A stretch of 64,000 nucleotides of DNA from Longimicrobium sp. (GTDB taxonomy: Bacteria; Gemmatimonadota; Gemmatimonadetes; Longimicrobiales; Longimicrobiaceae). Below, in pieces: positions 1-8,747 of this stretch. Every line of letters begins with the position of its first letter. Position 1 is the stretch's first letter. The notes below the pieces were generated by a model. That model saw only the letters and a list, made by a program, of their open reading frames with translations. It searched no databases and was not told where the DNA came from. Made by a program: the position numbers and the translations under genes. The DNA is taken from the NCBI RefSeq assembly GCF_036388275.1, contig NZ_DASVSF010000103.1:1-64000 (forward strand), written 5' to 3'.

Positions 1-1151
1 TGGGCAAGGACATCAGCGGCAAGCCCCTGGTGGCCGACCTCGCCCGCATGCCGCACCTGCTGATCGCCGGCGCCACGGGCTCGGGGAAGTCGGTGTGCGT
101 CAACACCATCATCACCTCGCTGATCTACCGCCACCCGCCGCAGGCGCTCCGCTTCCTGATGGTGGACCCGAAGATGGTGGAGCTCAGCATGTACAACGAC
201 CTCCCCCACCTGCGGCACCCGGTGGTGACCGACAACAGCGAGGCCGCCGCGGTGCTCAAGTGGGCGGTGATCGAGATGGAGCGCCGCTACCAGCTCCTGT
301 CGGTGAACGGGGTGCGCAACCTGACCGACTTCAACACCAAGGTGGACGGCGGGCAGCTCCTGCGCTCGCCCGACCCCGAGGGCGAGGAGGGCGACCCCGA
401 CCGCTGGCTGTACCGCGGCGGGCGGCTCCCCTACATCGTGGTGATCATCGACGAGCTGGCCGATCTGATGATGACCGTGCAGGGCGAGGTGGAGAAGCCG
501 CTGGCGCTGCTGGCGCAGAAGGCGCGCGCGATTGGCATCCACCTGATCCTGGCCACGCAGCGCCCGTCGGTGAACGTGATCACGGGGCTGATCAAGGCGA
601 ACTTTCCCAGCCGCATCGCCTTCCGCGTGTCGAGCAAGGTCGATAGCCGCACCATCCTGGACCAGAACGGCGCCGACGCGCTGCTCGGCAACGGCGACAT
701 GCTGCTGATGCCGCCGGCCAGCAACGAGCCCGTCCGCATCCAGGGCGCGTACCTGTCGACGGACGAGACCGAGGCGCTGATGGCCTGGTACCGCGAGCAG
801 GCCCAGCTTCGCCGGCAGGAGGCGCTGGAGCGCGGGATGGACCCGTCGCACGTGGTGGAGGCCAACATCCTGGACGAGGTGCGCGCGCAGGAAGACACGG
901 GCGAGCTGGAGGCAGACGAGGAGCCGGGCGAGCGCGACAAGCTGTTCCGCACCGCAGCGGAGCTGTGCATCCAGCACCAGGGCGGCAGCACGTCGCTCCT
1001 GCAGCGGCGGATGCGGATCGGCTACGGCCGCGCCGCGCGCATCATGGACCAGCTGGAAAAAGCCGGCATCCTGGGCCCGCCCGACGGCTCCAAGCCCCGC
1101 GACGTGCTGGTGGACTTCGCGCAGCTGGAATCCATTTGCGGCGCCGAGTGA
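1..1151 (+). CDS. ftsK: DNA translocase FtsK, C-terminal part (cut by window start)
   Basis: The frame is open from the first bases of the window, so the N-terminal membrane and linker parts lie outside. What remains is the RecA-like motor and the gamma winged helix of FtsK/SpoIIIE, the hexameric pump that moves chromosome dimers and terminus DNA through the division septum. Seen: Walker A GATGSGKS near the start of the visible part, Walker B-type strand VVIIDELADLMM, the ATQRPSVNVITGLIKAN motif typical of FtsK, and a C-terminal winged helix around GGSTSLLQRRMRIGYGRAARIMDQLE that in the family reads KOPS polarity sequences. The gene is complete at its 3' end (TGA). The next gene starts about 100 bases downstream with its own signal peptide, so the two are probably separate units. 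Confidence 0.96.
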   Translation, partial: GKDISGKPLVADLARMPHLLIAGATGSGKSVCVNTIITSLIYRHPPQALRFLMVDPKMVELSMYNDLPHLRHPVVTDNSEAAAVLKWAVIEMERRYQLLSVNGVRNLTDFNTKVDGGQLLRSPDPEGEEGDPDRWLYRGGRLPYIVVIIDELADLMMTVQGEVEKPLALLAQKARAIGIHLILATQRPSVNVITGLIKANFPSRIAFRVSSKVDSRTILDQNGADALLGNGDMLLMPPASNEPVRIQGAYLSTDETEALMAWYREQAQLRRQEALERGMDPSHVVEANILDEVRAQEDTGELEADEEPGERDKLFRTAAELCIQHQGGSTSLLQRRMRIGYGRAARIMDQLEKAGILGPPDGSKPRDVLVDFAQLESICGAE

Positions 1152-1255
1152 TCGGCGCTGCCTTCCGCGGCCAGGCTGTCCGCTCACCTGTGGCCGACGC
1201 AGCGTCGATCGTTGGCCGCGCGTTGCGTCTCCTTTTCCCTTCGGATTGACTCCCG

Positions 1256-2716
1256 ATGCGTGTACGTTCTACTCTTTTGATTCTCCTTTTCACCGCCGCG
1301 TGCGGCGACGGCGACGGCGACGGCACCGGCCCGGAGGTGGCCCCCGCCATCGCCGTCGTGGCCCCGGTCCCGGACTCCGCGATTGCTGGCGCCCCTCTCG
1401 GCAGCGTAGCGGTCGTCGTTACCCGCAACGGGAGCAATGCGGTGCGGGGTGCCTGGGTCAAGTTCGCCGTTGTGCAAGGGGGAGGGCAGCTTTCATCCGA
1501 CAGCGTACAGACGAACGACGCAGGCGTAGCGGAGGTACTCTGGACGCTCGGGGCGCAACCCGGTACACAGGTCGTTCGCGCGGCCATCACTGGGGGCGAG
1601 GTGACGTTTACGACCCGGGGAGCCCCCGTTCGCGCGCAGGTGTCCACCGGCCTTCGGCACACGTGCGCTCTGAACCGGAGAGGTACCCCGTACTGCTGGG
1701 GCTCCGACGAGAACGGCCAGCTCGGGAATGATAGCGCGCTCGCAGGCCGGCATGTGCCCACGCGCGTCGGTGGAGAGGCGCGCGCGTTCTGGTCCATCTC
1801 GGCTGGCTCGGCCCACACCTGTGGGGTGGCCGTCGACCATCGAGTCTTCTGCTGGGGTAACGGCTTCGACGGCCAGCTTGGAAACGGTATGGAACTATCA
1901 CCCACGCCCAAGCCCGTAGCCGGGAGTACCCGGTTCACGAAGGTGGTGGCCGGCGCGCTTCACACCTGCGCACTGACGGCCTCGGGCGAAGCATGGTGCT
2001 GGGGACGCAACACGTACGGCGAGATCGGCGGGGTCGGGGGCAGCGGCGTGCCCCGGCAGATGCAGGGCCCGGCACCCTTTTCTCAACTCGCCGGTGGGGG
2101 CATGCATACCTGCGGACGAACGATGTCGGGTGCGATTTACTGCTGGGGCTACAACGGTTTGGGCCAGCTGGGCGACGGCACCCAAGCCGACCGGGGTTCC
2201 CCGGTGTCCGTAACAGGGCCAGCCATGTCCACGATCTCGGCGGGGAGCGCCGTGAGCTGTGCAACGGCGACGGGCGGGGTAAGCTATTGCTGGGGTGAAG
2301 ACAATTTCGAACAGCTGGGCAACGGGAACGGCGAGAACCCGTGCATGATCAAGGAGTTCCGGCATCGCTGCTCCACAACCCCGGTTGCCGTGCAGCCGGC
2401 GATCAGCTTTGGGGTCCTCGCGCCGGGCTTCGTTCACGTATGTGCGCTGACCCCAGTGGGAGCAGCCTGGTGCTGGGGCGACAACACGCTGGGGCAGTTG
2501 GGGACGGGGAGCGCCAGCAGCGCGACCGCAATGGCCGTAGCCCACCCACAGCCGTTCGAGGACATCGACACGGGCCAGTTCCACACCTGCGCCATAACCA
2601 GCACCTACGCCGTCCAGTGCTGGGGCGAGAACTCGTCCGGGCAACTGGGAGATGGAACCGCGTCCCGGCGCCATACTCCTACGTCCATTGCCGGCGGCAC
2701 TCTCCCGCAGGGCTGA
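1256..2716 (+). CDS. Secreted lipoprotein with Ig-like domain and seven RCC1-type repeats
   Basis: A 486-residue exported protein. The N-terminus is a lipoprotein signal (hydrophobic stretch, then LFTAAC, predicted lipidated Cys at residue 16) followed by a Gly/Asp linker. Residues ~30-125 look like a bacterial Ig-like (Big-1 type) domain. From ~130 to the end there are seven RCC1-like units, each with an HTCAL-type strand and a YCWG..N..GQLG.G strand. The two cysteines per unit recur regularly and probably form one disulfide per blade. RCC1 units fold as a seven-bladed propeller, and seven are counted here, so one complete propeller is likely. The ligand is unknown. No clear Shine-Dalgarno was seen before the ATG. 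Codon use is slightly less GC-rich than in its neighbours. Confidence 0.85.
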   Translation: MRVRSTLLILLFTAACGDGDGDGTGPEVAPAIAVVAPVPDSAIAGAPLGSVAVVVTRNGSNAVRGAWVKFAVVQGGGQLSSDSVQTNDAGVAEVLWTLGAQPGTQVVRAAITGGEVTFTTRGAPVRAQVSTGLRHTCALNRRGTPYCWGSDENGQLGNDSALAGRHVPTRVGGEARAFWSISAGSAHTCGVAVDHRVFCWGNGFDGQLGNGMELSPTPKPVAGSTRFTKVVAGALHTCALTASGEAWCWGRNTYGEIGGVGGSGVPRQMQGPAPFSQLAGGGMHTCGRTMSGAIYCWGYNGLGQLGDGTQADRGSPVSVTGPAMSTISAGSAVSCATATGGVSYCWGEDNFEQLGNGNGENPCMIKEFRHRCSTTPVAVQPAISFGVLAPGFVHVCALTPVGAAWCWGDNTLGQLGTGSASSATAMAVAHPQPFEDIDTGQFHTCAITSTYAVQCWGENSSGQLGDGTASRRHTPTSIAGGTLPQG

Positions 2717-2773
2717 AGTAGACGTGGATCTCAGTTCCAGGGCTCACGTCGAGTGGCTGATCAGGAGGCTGCC

Positions 2774-4105
2774 GTGGACACCCGCGAACCCGCGGTAAGC
2801 CTCTCGGAGGTGCTTTCGGCGCTGTCGCACGCGCTGGACCTGACGGAGGGGCAGCCGCAGGGCCACACCCTGCGCACCTGCGCCATCGGCATGCGGCTGG
2901 GCGAAGAGGCGGGGCTGGATGCCGAGGCCCGCTCGGCTTTGTACTATGCCCTGCTGCTGAAGGATGCCGGCTGCTCCAGCAACGCCCAGCGCTTCGCCTC
3001 GCTGTTCGGCACGGCCGACCAGCGCGGCAAGTACCAGATGAAGCTCACCGACTGGCACCACCGCGGCCGGCTGGCGCTGCGGACGGCGGCCACGGCGGGC
3101 GCTGGGCGGCCGCTCTGGGCGCGGGTGAAGCACTTTGCCCGAATCGCCCAGGAAGACGACCTCACGCGCGACCTCATCCAGATCCGCTGCGACCGCGGGG
3201 CCAACATCGCGCTGCAGCTCGGTTTTCCGTCGCAAACGGCCGAGGCCATCCGCTCGCTCGACGAGCACTGGTGCGGCAAGGGCTACCCGGAGGGCAAACG
3301 CGAGCACGAGATCCCGCTCCTGGCGCGCATCGCCAACCTGGCGCAGTGCGTGGAGATCTTCCATGCCCGCGACGGCCGGCGCGGCGCGCTTCGTGTCGCC
3401 CGCCAGCGGCGCGGCACGTGGTTCGATCCCGACCTCGTCGACGTGCTGCTGGGCTGGGGCCGCGACGAGGCGTGGTGGAACGAGCTTCGCCAGCCGCACA
3501 TCCTGGAGCGCGTGGTGGCCGAGGAGCCGCGCGACCGCAGGCGGGGTGCCGACGAGGAGATGCTGAACACGGTCGCCGGCGCCTTCGCCGACATCGTCGA
3601 CGCCAAATCGCCCTACACGTTCCGCCACTCCACGAACGTCGCCATGTACGCGGTGCGGATGGCGGAGGAGATGGGGCTGGACGACGCGGACGTGCGCCGA
3701 CTGCACCTGGGCGGACTGCTTCACGACATCGGCAAGCTGGGCGTCAGCAGCCGCATCCTGGAAAAGCCCGGGCGGCTCGACGACGACGAGCGCAAGGAAA
3801 TCGAGCGCCACCCGCTACACACGTGGGCCATCCTGTCGCGCGTGGGCGCCTTCCAGGGATTCGCCCGGATGTCGGCGCTTCACCATGAAAAGCTGGACGG
3901 CAGCGGCTATCCCTGGGGCGTGGGCGCGGACGAACTCGAGCCGGCGGCGCGCATCCTGGCCGTGGCCGACATCTACGAAGCGCTCACCGCCGACCGCCCG
4001 TACCGCGCCGGGATGACGCCGGACGCCGCGCTCGCCATCCTGCGAAAGGATGCCGGCCCGCGCCTGTGGCCCGACGCGGTGGATGCCCTGTCGCGCCTGG
4101 CCTGA
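2774..4105 (+). CDS. Tandem HD / HD-GYP phosphohydrolase
   Basis: Probable cyclic-di-GMP phosphodiesterase of the HD-GYP family. The C-terminal domain (roughly residues 245-440) has the full set: HSTNVAMYAVRMAEEMG, LHDIGKLGV (HD pair), HHEKLDGSGYPWG (HHE and GYP) and ADIYEALTADRPYR. The N-terminal half looks like a second, decayed copy: GHTLRTCAIGMRLG, LLLKDAGCSS where the HD His has become Lys, and EHWCGKGYPEG where GYP survives. The C-terminal copy is therefore expected to be catalytic and the N-terminal one structural. I chose the GTG at 2774 because AGGAGG lies 5 bases upstream; the frame is also open from a GTG at 2753. It is followed within 15 bases by the next gene, so probably co-transcribed. 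Confidence 0.88.
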   Translation: MDTREPAVSLSEVLSALSHALDLTEGQPQGHTLRTCAIGMRLGEEAGLDAEARSALYYALLLKDAGCSSNAQRFASLFGTADQRGKYQMKLTDWHHRGRLALRTAATAGAGRPLWARVKHFARIAQEDDLTRDLIQIRCDRGANIALQLGFPSQTAEAIRSLDEHWCGKGYPEGKREHEIPLLARIANLAQCVEIFHARDGRRGALRVARQRRGTWFDPDLVDVLLGWGRDEAWWNELRQPHILERVVAEEPRDRRRGADEEMLNTVAGAFADIVDAKSPYTFRHSTNVAMYAVRMAEEMGLDDADVRRLHLGGLLHDIGKLGVSSRILEKPGRLDDDERKEIERHPLHTWAILSRVGAFQGFARMSALHHEKLDGSGYPWGVGADELEPAARILAVADIYEALTADRPYRAGMTPDAALAILRKDAGPRLWPDAVDALSRLA

Positions 4106-4119
4106 ACCCGGAGAAGGCG

Positions 4120-4548
4120 ATGCGGGCTGAAGAAATTCTGGAGGCGAGTGTCTACGCGTCGGACCTGGACGCGGCGGAGCGCTTCTACACGAGCGTGCTG
4201 GGGTTGGAGGTAATGCAGCGGGTGGAGGGGCGCCACGTGTTCTTTCGCTGCGGCGCACGGGTGCTGCTGGTCTTCAACCCCGAGCGCACGCGCGAAGGCG
4301 GGGTGATTCCCGGCCACGGTGGCGAGGGCCCGGGACACGTATGCTTCGCCATTCGCGAGCAGGAGATCGATGCATGGCGCGAGCGCCTGCAGGCCGCCGG
4401 CGTGCCCATCGAGACGGAGCACCGGTGGCCAAGCGGCGGCTTCTCGTTGTACTTCCGCGATCCGGTCGGCAACAGCCTGGAACTGGGCACCCCCCGCATC
4501 TGGACGATCGACGAACGGGACGTGTTCGGGGCGGCGAAGGTGGGATGA
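4120..4548 (+). CDS. VOC (glyoxalase/bleomycin-resistance fold) family protein
   Basis: A 142-residue single-domain member of the vicinal-oxygen-chelate superfamily, which binds a divalent metal and acts on small organic substrates; the substrate cannot be read from sequence. The characteristic start ASVYASDLDAAERFYTSVLGLEV, the central GHVCFAI strand and the closing FRDPVGNSLELGTP motif (with its metal-ligand Glu) are present. The start at 4120 is preceded by GGAGAAGG; a longer open frame runs back to 4066 inside the preceding HD-GYP gene. Its stop overlaps the start of the PfkB gene by ATGA, so the two are translationally coupled. Confidence 0.88.
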   Translation: MRAEEILEASVYASDLDAAERFYTSVLGLEVMQRVEGRHVFFRCGARVLLVFNPERTREGGVIPGHGGEGPGHVCFAIREQEIDAWRERLQAAGVPIETEHRWPSGGFSLYFRDPVGNSLELGTPRIWTIDERDVFGAAKVG

Positions 4549-5555
4549 CCCATTCCCACGGCACCCCCGCATCCCCGCACTCCCGCACCCGAAAGCTCGG
4601 CGTGCTCGGCACGTTCGTGTGGGACACCATCTGGACCCTGGCCGACGTGCAGGCCGGGCGGGCGTTCGAAACGTGGGGCGGCGTGGCGTACTCGCTCGCC
4701 GCGGTCGCTGCGGCACGACCGCCCGGGTGGGAGATCGTGCCGCTGGCCCGCGTGGGCGCCGACCTGTCTGACGAGGCGCACGCGTTCATGGCCGCGCTCC
4801 CCGGCCTGTCCGCCGGCCCGGGCATCCTCACCGTCCCCGAGCCCAACAACCGGGTGGAACTGCGCTACACCGACGCCGCCCGCCGGGGCGAACGGCTGAT
4901 GGGCGGCGTCGGCGCGTGGACGTGGGACGAACTGGAGCCGCGCATCGCCGGGCTCGACGCTCTGTACGTCAACTTTCTCTCCGGCTTCGAGATGGAGCTG
5001 GAGACCGCGGAGCGGCTGCGGGCGTCCTTCCAGGGGCCGCTGTACTGCGACCTCCACTCGCTCTTCCTGGGCTGCCCCGGCAAGGGCGAGCGGCAGCCGC
5101 GGAAGCTGCCGGAGTGGGAGCGCTGGGCCGCCTGCTTCGACACCATCCAGCTCAACGCCGACGAGCTTGGAGAAATCGGCGATCCTGGCGAGCCGGTTGA
5201 GTCGCGGATCGGCCGCATCCTGGGCGCCGGACCGGGGCTGGTGCTCGTTACCCTCGGCAACCAGGGCGCCTCAACGGCCTCGCGGCCGAATTTTCCCGCG
5301 GACCCGCTAGCCTGGCCCGCGCACCGGGGCTCTTCCTCCCTGGCTGATCCCGCCTCGATCGAGAACCACCCCGTCAGTCCCGCGGAGGGAGACCCCACGG
5401 GCTGTGGCGACGTGTGGGGCATCACCTGCTTCGCCTCCCTCCTCGCCGGCTGCACGGTCCCCGCGGCCGTGTCCCGCGCCCAGGCGGCCGCACTTCGCAA
5501 GCTCTCGCATCGCGGCGCCATCGGACTCTACGAACATCTGGCCACACTGGCCTGA
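4545..5555 (+). CDS. PfkB-family carbohydrate/nucleoside kinase
   Basis: A 336-residue sugar-kinase-like protein. It opens with an N-terminal strand (KLGVLGTFVWDTIW) and a GGVAYSLA glycine motif, and ends with the PfkB anion-hole signature as DPTGCGDVWG, where the catalytic Asp is kept and the usual GAGD is GCGD. A segment at about residues 235-260 is Ser/Pro-rich and looks like an inserted loop. The substrate is not obvious. The start codon overlaps the VOC gene stop (ATGA). The gene is convergent with the minus-strand XRE gene, with only 11 bases between the two stops. Confidence 0.85.
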   Translation: MTHSHGTPASPHSRTRKLGVLGTFVWDTIWTLADVQAGRAFETWGGVAYSLAAVAAARPPGWEIVPLARVGADLSDEAHAFMAALPGLSAGPGILTVPEPNNRVELRYTDAARRGERLMGGVGAWTWDELEPRIAGLDALYVNFLSGFEMELETAERLRASFQGPLYCDLHSLFLGCPGKGERQPRKLPEWERWAACFDTIQLNADELGEIGDPGEPVESRIGRILGAGPGLVLVTLGNQGASTASRPNFPADPLAWPAHRGSSSLADPASIENHPVSPAEGDPTGCGDVWGITCFASLLAGCTVPAAVSRAQAAALRKLSHRGAIGLYEHLATLA

Positions 5556-5566
5556 AGCCCGCCCAA

Positions 5567-6379
5567 TCAGTACGTGCGCAGCTGTTCGACGGTGACTCCA
5601 AAGGTCTGGGCGATCCGGTCGAGCGTCGCCCGATGCGGCGCCTTGACCTCGCCCCGCTCGATCCTGCCGATCTCCTTGACAGAAATCCCCGGAATGTCCG
5701 ACTGCTTGAGGCCGCGCAGATTGCGCAGCCGGCGCACAGACCCTCCGACGCTGTCGTCCCGGCCGACTTCCGCGTTCTTCACGCGGCGCCGGTACGCGGG
5801 ATCGAACTCGTAGAGGATGGCGTCTACCGCCGCCTCGTACTCGCCGAACCGCACGCCGATCCCGTGATCCACGGGCTCGAAATCCGAGAAGTCCGGCCGC
5901 GTGCTCGCGTGCGGGGAACCGAACCACGCGAACGGCACCATGACCGTGTCCAGGTTGCCGCGGTACAGCATGACCAGTTCGCTCGCGCCGTCCACGGCAG
6001 CCCCGATTACGCGGTCCGCTCGATCTTCACTGGTCAGTGCCTCCAGCAGGTCGTTCGTCGAAAGCATCTGAATCCCGTCTCCCGGCGCCAGCACGCGCGC
6101 AAACAGGTCCTGGTAGATGGTGCGCTGCCCCGCGCTCAGTGGGTGCAGTACGAGCACCTTGTGTAGCCTGGCTCGGGGCCTCCTCGCCCTGTGCTGCAAG
6201 GCGGCGCCCACGAACTGGGTGAGGTCGGCGGGGGTGTGCGCGATGCACAACAGATCCGCCGATGACGGGCCGCCCCACTGCTGGAGCTCGCTTCCAGTGC
6301 CCGCCCGCCGCGCCGGGAGGTCCGCGAGTGCCGCGGTGTTGCCCCATCCCGTTCCCAGCAGTACGAATTCCTCATTCAT
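5567..6379 (-). CDS. Protein with C-terminal XRE-type helix-turn-helix
   Basis: A 270-residue protein whose last ~60 residues (210-270) are a Cro/CI-type helix-turn-helix (SVRRLRNLRGLKQSDIPGIS, then EIGRIERGEVKAPHRATL and GVTVEQLR). The preceding ~200 residues are unrecognised; they are mixed alpha/beta with no membrane segment or metal motif. An HTH at the C-terminus instead of the N-terminus is unusual for single XRE regulators. The gene is the second of a two-gene unit: its ATG lies inside the 3' end of the upstream small gene (8-base overlap). It is the natural candidate to bind the palindrome over the unit's promoter, as antitoxin-type autoregulators do. That role is inference. Confidence 0.72.
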   Translation of the reverse strand: MNEEFVLLGTGWGNTAALADLPARRAGTGSELQQWGGPSSADLLCIAHTPADLTQFVGAALQHRARRPRARLHKVLVLHPLSAGQRTIYQDLFARVLAPGDGIQMLSTNDLLEALTSEDRADRVIGAAVDGASELVMLYRGNLDTVMVPFAWFGSPHASTRPDFSDFEPVDHGIGVRFGEYEAAVDAILYEFDPAYRRRVKNAEVGRDDSVGGSVRRLRNLRGLKQSDIPGISVKEIGRIERGEVKAPHRATLDRIAQTFGVTVEQLRTY

Positions 6380-6659
6380 CGAGCACCTCCTTCGAAACCA
6401 CGGGGTTGTGGGGATGCAGCATGTTCCACGCGTTCGACAGCAGCAGGATGTTCTCGCATGCGAACTCTACAAGGGCCCTGGGCACCTCGCGCGAATCCGG
6501 CTCCCGGTCCAGGAAGCGCTGGGACCGAAGTCCCCATCGCCAGTACGCGGTTCCGCGGATGATCGTGATGTGCGGCTCCTCGTTCCGCTCGCGATCGAAG
6601 ATCTTGATCTTCCAACCTCGGCTTCTCCACGGCTCTGCGAGGTAGGCTGTGTACGCCAC
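6372..6659 (-). CDS. Small DUF4160-like protein, first gene of the XRE unit
   Basis: About 95 residues. The stretch KIKIFDRERNEEPHITII, the Trp/Arg-rich WRWGLRSQRF strand and a C-terminal helix ending LLLSNAWNMLHP follow the pattern of DUF4160 proteins (EPPHVHV motif, then a helix with N..L...W). The similarity is distant and is my reading. I prefer the GTG at 6659 because GGGGGAGGG sits just before it. An ATG at 6683 also opens the frame but would leave only ~11 bases of leader from the promoter at 6701-6729 and no ribosome site. It overlaps the XRE gene by 8 bases. Confidence 0.6.
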   Translation of the reverse strand: MAYTAYLAEPWRSRGWKIKIFDRERNEEPHITIIRGTAYWRWGLRSQRFLDREPDSREVPRALVEFACENILLLSNAWNMLHPHNPVVSKEVLDE

Positions 6660-6700
6660 GGTTCCCTCCCCCGCGACCTGCATCGCGGCGGGTTGAGGTG

Positions 6701-6743
6701 AGTATATGTCCTATCGGGTGGCTTGTCAACCGATAGGACATAT
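6701..6743 (-). promoter_or_regulatory. Sigma-70-type promoter overlapped by a perfect 14-bp inverted repeat
   Basis: On the minus strand TTGACA (6729-6724) is followed by exactly 17 bases and TATACT (6706-6701). Two arms, CCGATAGGACATAT (6743-6730) and its exact complement at 6717-6704, surround the -35 box and run into the -10 box, with a 12-base spacer. A regulator bound to both arms would block RNA polymerase. The expected transcript start is near 6694, feeding the small gene and the XRE gene. Confidence 0.85.
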
Positions 6744-6773
6744 TGGCGACGTGTCCCGTCGCCGGACTGGTAC

Positions 6774-8315
6774 TCAGGCGGGGGATGCGGCCCTGTCCAG
6801 CGAGCGGTACTGGATGGCTTCACCGACATGGGCAGTAGTGATCTCCCCGCCCCCGTCCAGGTCCGCGATGGTTCGAGCGATCTTCAGGACGCGGTGGTAG
6901 GCGCGCGCGGACAGGCCCAGGCGCGAGATGGCGGTGCGCAGCAGCGCGTCGCTTCCCTCGCCGATGGTGCAGAACTGCCGCAGCTCGCGCGCGCCCATGT
7001 GCGCGTTGGCGTGCATGTCGGGCCGGCTGCCGAACCGGCTTCGCTGGATCTCGCGCGCCTGCGTGACCCTCGCGCGGATCGCTTCCGACGTCTCCCCCAT
7101 CCGTTGGTCGGCCAGTTCGCGGTACCGAACCGCGGGCACTTCCACGTGCAGGTCGATGCGGTCCAGCAGCGGCCCCGAAACGCGGCCCATGTACTTCTGC
7201 ACGGCCAGGGGGCTGCACGTGCAGCGGCGCTGGCTGTCGCCGTGAAAGCCGCACGGGCACGGGTTCATCGAAGCGACCATCATGAAACGCGAGGGATAGG
7301 TCAGTGAGATGGCGGCGCGGGAGATGGTGATGCGCGCGTCCTCCAGTGGCTGCCGGAGCTGCTCCAGGACGTTGCGGCGGAACTCGGGGAGTTCGTCCAG
7401 GAAGAGCACGCCGTTGTGGGCGAGGGATGCCTCGCCGGGCCGGGGATTGCTGCCCCCGCCGATGAGCCCGGCGTCGGAGATGGTCGTGTGCGGGTTGCGG
7501 AACGGACGGACGTTCAGCAGCGCCTTGCCCCCGGTCAGCAGCCCGGCGACGGAGTGGATCTTCGTGGTTTCCAGTGCCTCCTCGAAGGTGAGGGGCGGCA
7601 GGATGCTGGGGATGCGCTGGGCCAGCATGGTCTTCCCCGAACCCGGCGGGCCAAGCATGAGGATGTTGTGCGAGCCGGCGGCGGCCACCTCCAGGGCGCG
7701 CTTGACGTGGTCCTGCCCCTTCACGTCCGCGAAGTCGGCGTCGTAGGTGGAGGCGGTGCGGAACAGCTCGTCGCGGTCCACGCAGGCGAGCGGCAGGTCT
7801 CCCGAGCCCTCCATGAAGTGGATGACCTCGGTGAGCGTGGTGGCGCCGCGCACCTCCACCCCGTCCACGACAGCCGCCTCGGGCACGTTCTCGTGGGGAA
7901 GAACGACCCCCGTGAGCCCCGCCGCCCGGGCGGTGATGGCGATGGACAGCGCGCCGCGAATGGGGCGCAGCGCGCCGTCGAGTGCCAGTTCCCCCAGCAG
8001 GAGGTACCGCTCCAGCCGGTCGAGCGAGTCCAGCTGCCCCGTCCCGGCCAGGATCCCGAGCGCGATCGGCAGATCGAACCCGCTGCCCGATTTGGCGATG
8101 TCGGCAGGCGCCAGATTGATCGTCACCCGCTTCGGCGGGATCAGGTAGCCGCTGTTCTGGATGGCCGCGATCACCCGCTCGCGGCCCTCTTTTACCGCGC
8201 CTTGCGGTAGCCCGACGGTGAAGAAGGCGGGAAGCCCGCTGGCTACGTCGGCTTCGACGGTGACGAGGTAGGCGTCGATTCCGAGCACGGCGCCGGACAG
8301 GACTCGGGCGAGCAA
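6774..8315 (-). CDS. comM: YifB/ComM family Mg-chelatase-like AAA+ ATPase
   Basis: About 513 residues, the normal size for YifB/ComM. The order is: N-terminal Lon-S5-like fold with GIDAYLVTVEAD and the PKRVTINLAPADIAKSGSGF motif, AAA+ domain with Walker A GPPGSGKTML and LFLDELPEFRR, then the Zn-binding-like NPCPCGFHGDSQRRCTCS and a C-terminal helical lid (ISRLGLSARAYHRVLKIART). ComM is a hexameric helicase for branch migration during natural transformation. The TTG at 8315 matches the family's usual N-terminus (LARVLSGAVLGID) and has TGGAGG five bases upstream; the frame also extends to an ATG at 8348. It stands alone between two intergenic regions. Confidence 0.92.
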   Translation of the reverse strand: MLARVLSGAVLGIDAYLVTVEADVASGLPAFFTVGLPQGAVKEGRERVIAAIQNSGYLIPPKRVTINLAPADIAKSGSGFDLPIALGILAGTGQLDSLDRLERYLLLGELALDGALRPIRGALSIAITARAAGLTGVVLPHENVPEAAVVDGVEVRGATTLTEVIHFMEGSGDLPLACVDRDELFRTASTYDADFADVKGQDHVKRALEVAAAGSHNILMLGPPGSGKTMLAQRIPSILPPLTFEEALETTKIHSVAGLLTGGKALLNVRPFRNPHTTISDAGLIGGGSNPRPGEASLAHNGVLFLDELPEFRRNVLEQLRQPLEDARITISRAAISLTYPSRFMMVASMNPCPCGFHGDSQRRCTCSPLAVQKYMGRVSGPLLDRIDLHVEVPAVRYRELADQRMGETSEAIRARVTQAREIQRSRFGSRPDMHANAHMGARELRQFCTIGEGSDALLRTAISRLGLSARAYHRVLKIARTIADLDGGGEITTAHVGEAIQYRSLDRAASPA

Positions 8316-8674
8316 AGCGGGCCTCCACGGGGGCGGTTCGGCGGGCAAGGCGGACCCCCGAAAATTACCCGCGCGCTGTTTCTTCCGTCAACTTTCACAA
8401 TCCGCCACCAAGCACTTCGGTCCCGCGCTGGCCCGAAGCGGCTGGACACAGATACCGCCGCGGGGCGGAAGTGGAAGGCCGATCCGCATCGGCGGACGGT
8501 GCGTCTCGCGGCGCGCGGGGCTTCGGCCGGAACGCGATCTGCGCCTCATTCGTGGCCGCAACGGCCCGCCCATTCGGAATGCATGCACCGATACCGGTCC
8601 GGATCAGTCCGCCCTCCTGTGCCCTCCCCCGTGTCCCCCGTGCCCTCCGTGTGAGACCGTCCTGGCCGGACGTG
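8316..8674. other. Intergenic stretch without a recognisable gene
   Basis: No convincing coding frame, tRNA arm or conserved RNA was seen. The only pattern is a loose C-rich near-repeat around 8612-8652 (variants of TGCCCTCC.GTG). It lies upstream of the minus-strand comM gene and so probably holds its promoter, but no clear -35/-10 pair was found. Confidence 0.4.
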
Positions 8675-8715
8675 AAAAAAGAGGCACGGAGAACGTGACC
8701 GTTCTCCGTGCCTCT
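8675..8715 (-). terminator. Rho-independent terminator of the metalloprotease/secreted-protein unit
   Basis: A perfect 15-bp stem (8680-8694 with 8701-8715, six-base loop). Read on the minus strand it is followed by TTTTTT (8680-8675). It lies 32 bases beyond the stop of the minus-strand gene that ends at 8748. Confidence 0.85.
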
Positions 8716-8747
8716 CTTTCGTCGACCGTCAGCGCTCGGGGGGCGAC

